From the NCBI RefSeq assembly GCF_022352215.1, contig NZ_JAKRWF010000003.1:522008-586007 (forward strand): 64,000 bases of DNA, read 5' to 3'. This DNA is from Flavihumibacter cheonanensis (GTDB lineage Bacteria; Bacteroidota; Bacteroidia; Chitinophagales; Chitinophagaceae). Shown piece by piece: positions 59,394 to 64,000 of this stretch; the first letter of the stretch is position 1, and each line of letters starts with the position of its first letter. A program made the position numbers and the translations under genes. The notes beneath the pieces are model-generated. The model ran no database searches. It was not told where the DNA came from and saw only the letters and a list, made by a program, of their open reading frames with translations.

Positions 59394-60326
59394 ATGTATT
59401 ATTTACTATATGGACTTCTTTACCTGGCATCACTTATCCCTTTGAGGATATTGTATGCCCTGGGAGATTTGCTGGGTTGGCTGATCTTCGACCTGGCGGG
59501 ATACCGCAGAAAAGTAATTGACCAGAATATCTACCTTGTTTTCCCTGAAAGGACCGCCGAAGAGCGGAAGGGAATCAGAAAAAGATTTCAGCGCAACTTT
59601 ATTGACACATTTATCGAAACACTAAAACTTATTTCTGCCGGCAAACCATTCATAACCAGTCGTATGAAGGGCGAGTTCGACAAATTCAATATACTCTTCG
59701 ACAAAGGGTTACGCTGCCAGGTTCATATGGGACATAATTTTAATTGGGAACTGGGAAACCTTGCATATGGTTACTATTGCAAACATCCACTTTTAGGTGT
59801 CTATATGCCGCTTAAGAATAAGGCAATGGATAAAATTTTTCGCAAGCTAAGGAGCAAAACCGGCACTATCCTCTTGCCAGCAACTGACATGAAGAACAGT
59901 ATGTTGCCTTACCGCGACACACAATACCTGCTTGGACTGGTGGCTGACCAGGTACCATCAAAAGTTCACCAGGCCTATTGGTTAAACTTTTTCGGACATC
60001 CCACCCCGTTTATTCCTGGTCCTGAAAAAGGTGCGCGAGCTGGGAATATACCCGTTGCATTTGTAAGTATTTCAAAAATCAAAAGGGGATATTATTATCT
60101 CCACGTTGAAATTGCGGAGGAAAATCCGTCCGGCTTAGAAGAAGGGGAGTTAACCCGCCGATACAGAAATTTTTTGGAAGAAACCATCAATCAACATCCG
60201 GATATGTGGCTGTGGAGCCATCGACGATGGAAAAAATCCTGGAAACCAGAATATGCGAAACGCTGGATTGACCTGGATCCTGCACCGCTCCAGGCTGTCG
60301 ATCCATTAAAAGCAGCCCATCCATAA
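59394..60326 (+). CDS. Lipid A-type acyltransferase (LpxL/HtrB family)
   Basis: Lysophospholipid or Kdo-lipid A acyltransferase of 310 residues. One N-terminal membrane helix (residues about 5-25) anchors it to the inner membrane; the catalytic HX4E motif is in HNFNWELG, with later TILLPATDMK and GLVADQVPSK. I use the ATG at 59394, where homology begins. It attaches an acyl chain during lipid A or an ornithine/amino-lipid assembly. It is probably a monofunctional acyltransferase of the LpxL group; substrate unproven. Confidence 0.88.
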   Translation: MYYLLYGLLYLASLIPLRILYALGDLLGWLIFDLAGYRRKVIDQNIYLVFPERTAEERKGIRKRFQRNFIDTFIETLKLISAGKPFITSRMKGEFDKFNILFDKGLRCQVHMGHNFNWELGNLAYGYYCKHPLLGVYMPLKNKAMDKIFRKLRSKTGTILLPATDMKNSMLPYRDTQYLLGLVADQVPSKVHQAYWLNFFGHPTPFIPGPEKGARAGNIPVAFVSISKIKRGYYYLHVEIAEENPSGLEEGELTRRYRNFLEETINQHPDMWLWSHRRWKKSWKPEYAKRWIDLDPAPLQAVDPLKAAHP

Positions 60327-60410
60327 ACCTCTGCTAAACCACCGCCGACCCGTTTAATCGGGAGTATTGCTGATCTGTACCATTTTTCATAACCTAAAAC
60401 ACAATTGAGA

Positions 60411-61076
60411 ATGGACAAGAAATTTAAAGTGGTCTTGGTAGATGATCATGTTTTGTTAAGAAATGGACTAGCCTCCACCGTTCAAAGTTTCAACCGGTTT
60501 GAAGTACTCTTTCAGGCATCCAATGGAACCGAAATGATTCAAATGATCAATCCATCCAATTTGCCGGATCTGGTTTTGATGGATGTGAATATGCCCGAAA
60601 TGGATGGGTACGCATCCGCTAGTTGGTTAAAAAGAAATTACCCGGATATTCGAACGCTGGCTCTTTCCATGTATGATACTGAAAATGCAATCATCCGAAT
60701 GTTCAAAGCAGGAGTGAGAGGTTATATTATGAAATACTGTGAACCAGTTGATCTGAATGCTGCAATGGAATCGCTGATGATAAAAGGCTATTATTACTCA
60801 GAATTGGTTACTGGCCGGCTGATTCACACCATCAACCAGTACGATGACAATGAATCGGAAGAGTACCGCAATCCCCTGGCGGTATTAAACGACCGGGAAA
60901 TTGAATTCCTTCGGTATGCCTGTACAGAAATGACCTATAAAGAAATCGCCAGCAAAATGTACCTGAGTCCGCGTACCATTGATGGCTATCGCGATACACT
61001 TTTTGATAAGTTACATATCAAAACACGTGTAGGACTGGTAACTTTTGCAATCAGGAATGGCCTGGTTTCTGTGTAA
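60411..61076 (+). CDS. LuxR-family response regulator (orphan)
   Basis: A 221-residue two-component regulator. The REC domain starts KVVLVDDHVLLRNGL, with the phosphoacceptor Asp in LVLMDVNMPEMDGY, a conserved Ser (LALSMYD) and YIMKYCEP (Lys). The C-terminal LuxR helix-turn-helix has LNDREIEFLRYACTEMTYKEIASKMYLSPRTIDGYRDTLFDKL. No kinase gene lies beside it, so its sensor is elsewhere. I start at the ATG at 60411 rather than a TTG at 60405. It converges on the rhodanese gene with 26 bases of overlap. Target genes are not visible. Confidence 0.92.
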   Translation: MDKKFKVVLVDDHVLLRNGLASTVQSFNRFEVLFQASNGTEMIQMINPSNLPDLVLMDVNMPEMDGYASASWLKRNYPDIRTLALSMYDTENAIIRMFKAGVRGYIMKYCEPVDLNAAMESLMIKGYYYSELVTGRLIHTINQYDDNESEEYRNPLAVLNDREIEFLRYACTEMTYKEIASKMYLSPRTIDGYRDTLFDKLHIKTRVGLVTFAIRNGLVSV

Positions 61077-61701
61077 TGGGAATAGATTTTTCCCGTTGAA
61101 TAGCATCGAAGCCTCCTGCCACCACACGAAGGTTGTGAACTCCTTGTTTTTTGATTAGACTCGCAGCAAGAATACTTCTCTGCCCTCCTCCGCAATGGAG
61201 ATACAGCTGCTGGTCTTCATCAAAATTCGCAATCGTGGCCAGGTCAATTAGTTCGGCCAATGGTATGTGCTGGGCCTTTGTTACATGTGCAGCTTCAAAT
61301 TCTTCTTCTCCACGAAGATCTATTACCTGTAGACTAGGATCATGAGGAAGATCGAGCGCCAGTTCATCTGCTTCAACCTCAATAATCATATCTAAAGGAC
61401 AAGATGCTTTTTCCCAGGCTTCAAACCCGCCATCCAATACCTTCCAGGAAATGGAAGGGAAAGCCGTTTGAAAACGAGCAATTGCTTCATCTTCGTTTCC
61501 GGCTTCACTAATCAATACAACCAACGGATCAGCTATGTTTTCCACAATCCATTTATCATACTTCCCACTGCTTCCGGCACTGACAGAACCAGGGATAAAT
61601 CTTTCCACAAAAGCATCTGCTGGCCTTGTATCCAACATATATAAGGGCTCTTTTTCGATTAAGGAAGAGAGCTGTTCAACACTGATCCGGTTACTATTCA
61701 T
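61051..61701 (-). CDS. Tandem rhodanese protein
   Basis: A 216-residue protein with two rhodanese-like domains. The first (residues 5-100) lacks a catalytic cysteine (the loop reads VVLISEAGNED), so it is structural. The second (about 113-205) has LYLHCGGGQRSILAASLIKKQG with the active-site Cys in a CxxxxR(S) loop. It would move sulfur, for example from thiosulfate, in the cytoplasm. The start is preceded by TACCTTTGCGCC, a -7 element so close that the mRNA is probably leaderless. The gene is bounded upstream by a terminator and overlaps the LuxR gene end. Confidence 0.85.
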   Translation of the reverse strand: MNSNRISVEQLSSLIEKEPLYMLDTRPADAFVERFIPGSVSAGSSGKYDKWIVENIADPLVVLISEAGNEDEAIARFQTAFPSISWKVLDGGFEAWEKASCPLDMIIEVEADELALDLPHDPSLQVIDLRGEEEFEAAHVTKAQHIPLAELIDLATIANFDEDQQLYLHCGGGQRSILAASLIKKQGVHNLRVVAGGFDAIQREKSIPITQKPGHS

Positions 61702-61705
61702 GGCG

Positions 61706-61713
61706 CAAAGGTA
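61706..61713 (-). promoter_or_regulatory. Candidate -7 element for the rhodanese gene (leaderless)
   Basis: The minus strand reads TACCTTTG then CGCC and the ATG at 61701, a typical Bacteroidota arrangement. It lies just after the terminator of the upstream gene. Confidence 0.45.
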
Positions 61714-61717
61714 AAAA

Positions 61718-61749
61718 AGAGGCGGGAAACCGTGTAGGTACCCGCCTCT
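61718..61749 (-). terminator. Rho-independent terminator after arsR-family gene
   Basis: Perfect 9-bp stem AGAGGCGGG / CCCGCCTCT with a 14-base loop, followed on the minus strand by TTTTTTAC. It ends the arsR transcript and separates it from the rhodanese gene. Confidence 0.85.
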
Positions 61750-61769
61750 AAAGAAAATTGAACGAGGGT

Positions 61770-62111
61770 TTAGCTGATAATGTCCTCAACACAACGACTG
61801 ATTTCAACGATGCGCGGTTCATTCAGCCGATAATAAATGAATTTACCATCGCGCTCAGTCTTCACAATGCCCGCTCTGCGCAAAATTGCAAGATGCTGAG
61901 AAGCAACAGATTGCTCAAGACGCAACCGTACATAAATCTCTGTAACGGTTAACTTGTCATTTTCTTCCAACAACTTCATGATTTGCTGGCGCAATTTGTG
62001 ATTCATTGCTCTGAGCGTGAGTGCTGCTTTTTTTACATGTAAGAAATCAACCTTCATTTCAGCGCCTTCCGCCTCATTAACCAATAGATAATTTCCTGCT
62101 ACTGTGTTCAT
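61770..62111 (-). CDS. ArsR/SmtB-family winged-helix regulator
   Basis: A 113-residue winged helix-turn-helix protein: KLRQQIMKLLEENDKLTVTEIYVRLRLEQSVASQHLAILRRAGIVKTERDGKFIYYRLN. The recognition helix SVASQHLAILRRAG and the beta-wing DGKFIYYRL are intact. No metal-binding cysteine pair is evident (one Cys near the end), so it may not sense metals in the usual way. It is 72 bases from tsaB, has its own -7 element and is bounded by a terminator. Its target is unknown; self-regulation is common in this family. Confidence 0.88.
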   Translation of the reverse strand: MNTVAGNYLLVNEAEGAEMKVDFLHVKKAALTLRAMNHKLRQQIMKLLEENDKLTVTEIYVRLRLEQSVASQHLAILRRAGIVKTERDGKFIYYRLNEPRIVEISRCVEDIIS

Positions 62112-62153
62112 GTCTCAGATGGGATTTAAATGTTTAGCCTTAACCTTAACAAG

Positions 62154-62161
62154 CAAATTTA
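62154..62161 (-). promoter_or_regulatory. Candidate -7 element for the arsR-family gene
   Basis: The minus strand reads TAAATTTG (TAnnTTTG), 42 bases before the ATG at 62111. No -33 element was recognised. Confidence 0.38.
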
Positions 62162-62183
62162 CATAGCAATTAATTAAAATACA

Positions 62184-62858
62184 TCAGGATTTTGCTTTTA
62201 CGGGGTCATAAAAAGCTTTTACGTAAAATGGTTCCGAATAAGCAAGTTCAGCAAATTCCGATCTATCGTACATTTCCTGTGTAATTCTCACAAAATCCAT
62301 TGGTCCGGGCTGCCAGTCAGGGAAGAAAGCATTCGCCGATTTTAACAGGACTTTATATTTCGCGGCACCGTTTCCAATGAAAAAAACAGGTTCAACGTTG
62401 ATCCAGTTATTAAAACTGTCTGCCTCCAATACCAGGGCAGTAGGTGCCATCAGCCTATTTTTGGAGGAATCGTAAGCTGCGGTAAATACTTCCATTCTTC
62501 TTGCATCGATCATGGGACAAACGATTCCTTTACCGTTATGATGCAAATAAGAGGCAGCCAGTATATACAAGTTATCCAACAGGATCATTGGAACTTTCAA
62601 AGCATAACACAAACCTTTTGCACTCGCCATCCCAACCCGAAGGCCAGTGTAGGACCCTGGACCAGCAACTACCGCAATAGCGTTCAACTCAGACAATAAA
62701 ATACCGGTATCCTGTAAAAGCTTTTCCAGAGCTGGCTGCAGCCAGCTCGCATGATCTTTCTGCGAATGATTTGAGCTGGCCTTTAAGAGTTCTCCATCCC
62801 GTGAAATACAAAGCAGGGCGGTTTCAAGTGAGGTATCAATGGTTAACAAACAGCTCAT
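62184..62858 (-). CDS. tsaB: tRNA threonylcarbamoyladenosine biosynthesis protein TsaB
   Basis: A 224-residue member of the ASKHA fold, TsaB type, needed with TsaD and TsaE for t6A modification of tRNAs reading ANN codons. The start LLTIDTSLETALLCISRDGE, the GPGSYTGLRVGMASAKGLCYAL loop and KVPMILLDNLYILA are standard. Its ATG overlaps the stop of the dehydrogenase-like gene upstream by 4 bases (ATGA), so the two are coupled. It is essential in many bacteria. Firm. Confidence 0.95.
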   Translation of the reverse strand: MSCLLTIDTSLETALLCISRDGELLKASSNHSQKDHASWLQPALEKLLQDTGILLSELNAIAVVAGPGSYTGLRVGMASAKGLCYALKVPMILLDNLYILAASYLHHNGKGIVCPMIDARRMEVFTAAYDSSKNRLMAPTALVLEADSFNNWINVEPVFFIGNGAAKYKVLLKSANAFFPDWQPGPMDFVRITQEMYDRSEFAELAYSEPFYVKAFYDPVKAKS

Positions 62859-63493
62859 GAAGGAAGTAATGATTGTTCCAGCAGCCTGGAAGGTTTATAG
62901 GCAGGATTTTCTCCAGCCAGTATGGTTAATAGTTGCAAAACATTCTTTTCTCCAATCAGGCTGGTCCACTCAAAAGGGCCCATTGGGTAATTTGTTCCAA
63001 GTTTCATAGCGATATCGATCTCTTCCCTGGTACTGATGCCTTCTTCCAACGTCATCCAGGCTTCATTCAGAATCATAGCAAGGATTCTCGGCCGGATCAT
63101 GCCTGCTACATCAGGTACTTTCATCCATGTTTTACCACATGCTTTTAAGAAATAATCCAATTCTACCGGAAGCAGATCCTGGGTAAATGCCAACTCCACC
63201 AATTCAGGATGTGTAAATCCGGGCCATCCATTTATTCGGACAAATCCCGGAGGCAACTTACTGCAAGGCCAGTTAACTGCATTTACAGCGATTGGCCTTT
63301 TCAATTTTGCCAGATTTTCCATACGTTGTGCAGAGCCATCAAAATCCAGGTCTATAAAAAGGTCAGCCGGAAATGCAAGAAATGATTCCAGGTTATCCAT
63401 CCATACCAGTTCCACAGGCGCTTCGCAATGGGCCGGGAACAGATCCTGTCGATTGTTGTTCAGAATAGCTACTTTAATTGGAGGAATCCTCAT
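62855..63493 (-). CDS. 3-hydroxyacyl-CoA dehydrogenase C-terminal domain protein with aberrant N-terminus
   Basis: A 212-residue protein whose last half (about residues 115-205) is the 3-hydroxyacyl-CoA dehydrogenase C-terminal fold: MKVPDVAGMIRPRILAMILNEAWMTLEEGISTREEIDIAMKLGTNYPMGPFEWTSLIG. The N-terminus is short and lacks the Gly-x-Gly-x-x-Gly NAD-binding loop (it reads VAILNNNRQDLF), so it may not bind NAD as usual. The ATG is at 63493 (a TTG two codons earlier is possible). It is coupled to tsaB by ATGA. A TACTTTTG element almost touches the start codon. Function is unclear. Confidence 0.78.
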   Translation of the reverse strand: MRIPPIKVAILNNNRQDLFPAHCEAPVELVWMDNLESFLAFPADLFIDLDFDGSAQRMENLAKLKRPIAVNAVNWPCSKLPPGFVRINGWPGFTHPELVELAFTQDLLPVELDYFLKACGKTWMKVPDVAGMIRPRILAMILNEAWMTLEEGISTREEIDIAMKLGTNYPMGPFEWTSLIGEKNVLQLLTILAGENPAYKPSRLLEQSLLPS

Positions 63494-63496
63494 AAT

Positions 63497-63504
63497 CAAA
63501 AGTA
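63497..63504 (-). promoter_or_regulatory. Candidate -7 element for the dehydrogenase-like/tsaB pair (leaderless)
   Basis: The minus strand reads TACTTTTG then ATT and the ATG at 63493, so the mRNA would start at or within the first codon. Confidence 0.4.
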
Positions 63505-63525
63505 CAAAGCATTTATTTTTACCTA

Positions 63526-63906
63526 ATGGAAAAAAAGATTATCAAAACAGAGCTGGCTCCTGCCCCCATTGGCCCGTATAGCCAGGCCGTACAACTGGGC
63601 AATTTCCTTTTTATTTCAGGACAAGTGCCAATCAATCCTGCAACAAATACCATTGAAGCAACCGATATCAGCGGTGAAGCAGAACAGGTGATGCAAAATT
63701 TGAAAGCCGTATTGGAAACGGCCGGTTACAATTTTGCAGACGTAGTCAAAAGCACCATTTTTCTCACTGACATGGCCAATTTCCCGGCGGTTAATGAAGT
63801 TTATGGTAAGTATTTTGACGGTAATTATCCTGCTCGTGAAACGGTTGCTGTTAAAGGGTTACCCCGAAATGTGAACGTGGAAATCAGCATGATTGCCTCT
63901 AAATAG
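63526..63906 (+). CDS. ridA: RidA family reactive enamine/imine deaminase
   Basis: A 126-residue trimeric deaminase that removes 2-aminoacrylate-type intermediates made by PLP enzymes. The sequence follows the family closely: APAPIGPYSQAVQLGNFLFISGQVPINP, VMQNLKAVLETAGYNFADVVKSTIFLTDM, NEVYGKYF and PARETVAVKGLPRNVNVEISMIA, with the conserved Arg in the PARETV loop. It stands between the divergent dehydrogenase-like gene and a convergent glycine C-acetyltransferase-like gene. Firm. Confidence 0.95.
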   Translation: MEKKIIKTELAPAPIGPYSQAVQLGNFLFISGQVPINPATNTIEATDISGEAEQVMQNLKAVLETAGYNFADVVKSTIFLTDMANFPAVNEVYGKYFDGNYPARETVAVKGLPRNVNVEISMIASK

Positions 63907-63914
63907 CCTATTTC

Positions 63915-64000
63915 TTATTTTGACAATACACCCAATTCCCGGCCCACTTTGGTAAATGCTGTAATGGCTTTATCCAGGTGCTCCCGGGTATGGGCAGCAC
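63915..64000 (-). CDS. C-terminal end of a glycine C-acetyltransferase-like PLP enzyme (partial)
   Basis: Only the last 27 codons and a TAA are in the window. They read AAHTREHLDKAITAFTKVGRELGVLSK in two overlapping pieces, matching the end of 2-amino-3-ketobutyrate CoA ligase (Kbl) and related alpha-oxoamine synthases. The rest lies beyond the right edge. The call is based on a short tail only. Confidence 0.65.
   Translation of the reverse strand, partial: AAHTREHLDKAITAFTKVGRELGVLSK

Overview
The window looks like a chromosomal segment of a Bacteroidota bacterium, probably of the family Chitinophagaceae (inferred). The evidence is UpxY-type antitermination of a polysaccharide locus, lipoproteins with Bacteroidota-style lipoboxes, the long form of IspG, a BatB/BatC pair, and several TAnnTTTG promoter elements a few bases before start codons. 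No rRNA, tRNA, CRISPR array, transposase or phage gene was seen.

Layout. Positions 15-12146 (minus strand) hold a surface-polysaccharide locus that continues beyond the left edge: upxY, a Wza-like exporter, a Wzc-like tyrosine kinase, a PglK-like ABC flippase, an aldolase fusion, a KdsB-like CMP-sugar synthetase, a HAD phosphatase, a GT-B transferase, an acetyltransferase and a GT2. The aldolase/CMP-transferase/phosphatase/transferase run suggests a non-canonical ulosonic acid pathway. Positions 12195-19601 hold a multi-pass acyltransferase and a planctomycete-like module (PSD1 protein, DUF1501 protein, DUF2231/c-heme/LRR protein). Positions 19719-21913 hold a MurU-like nucleotidyltransferase and an AmgK-like kinase fused to a RapZ C-terminal domain.

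Positions 21943-27410 are the most striking region. A divergent UmuD/UmuC pair is flanked by two degenerate 2H-phosphoesterase-like proteins, a PA0069-type radical SAM protein and a DUF72 protein. Four of these six proteins carry a QxxLF beta-clamp-binding-like peptide, three of them at or within two residues of the C-terminus. The UmuD-like protein has arginine where the catalytic lysine should be. This resembles a clamp-tethered DNA damage tolerance module that I do not recognise from the literature.

Positions 27472-37778 hold a metallophosphoesterase, an amidase, a DEAD-box helicase, a SAM hydrolase-like protein, an aldose epimerase and an operon for D-amino acid or murein-peptide metabolism (beta-lactamase/D-aminoacylase fusion, DgcN-like, DgcA-like). 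Positions 37786-44371 hold a BNR/sortilin-type secreted protein and a fused isobutyryl-CoA mutase, IcmF. Positions 44518-50760 hold two vanadium-haloperoxidase-like lipoproteins between two outer-membrane barrels. Positions 50757-55216 hold ispG, batC, batB and a pseudo class D beta-lactamase. Positions 55256-64000 are mostly housekeeping: aldose epimerase, lysoplasmalogenase, nadB, a lipid A-type acyltransferase, a response regulator, a rhodanese, ArsR, tsaB, ridA and the end of a glycine C-acetyltransferase-like gene.

Two dispersed repeat families cut across these regions. One is a purine-rich tract family (GGAAGAGGA/GGAGGAATGG-type) found between genes and also as in-frame hydrophilic inserts in three proteins. 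The other is a 39-bp element built from three 11-bp units, present twice in exact reverse-complement orientation.
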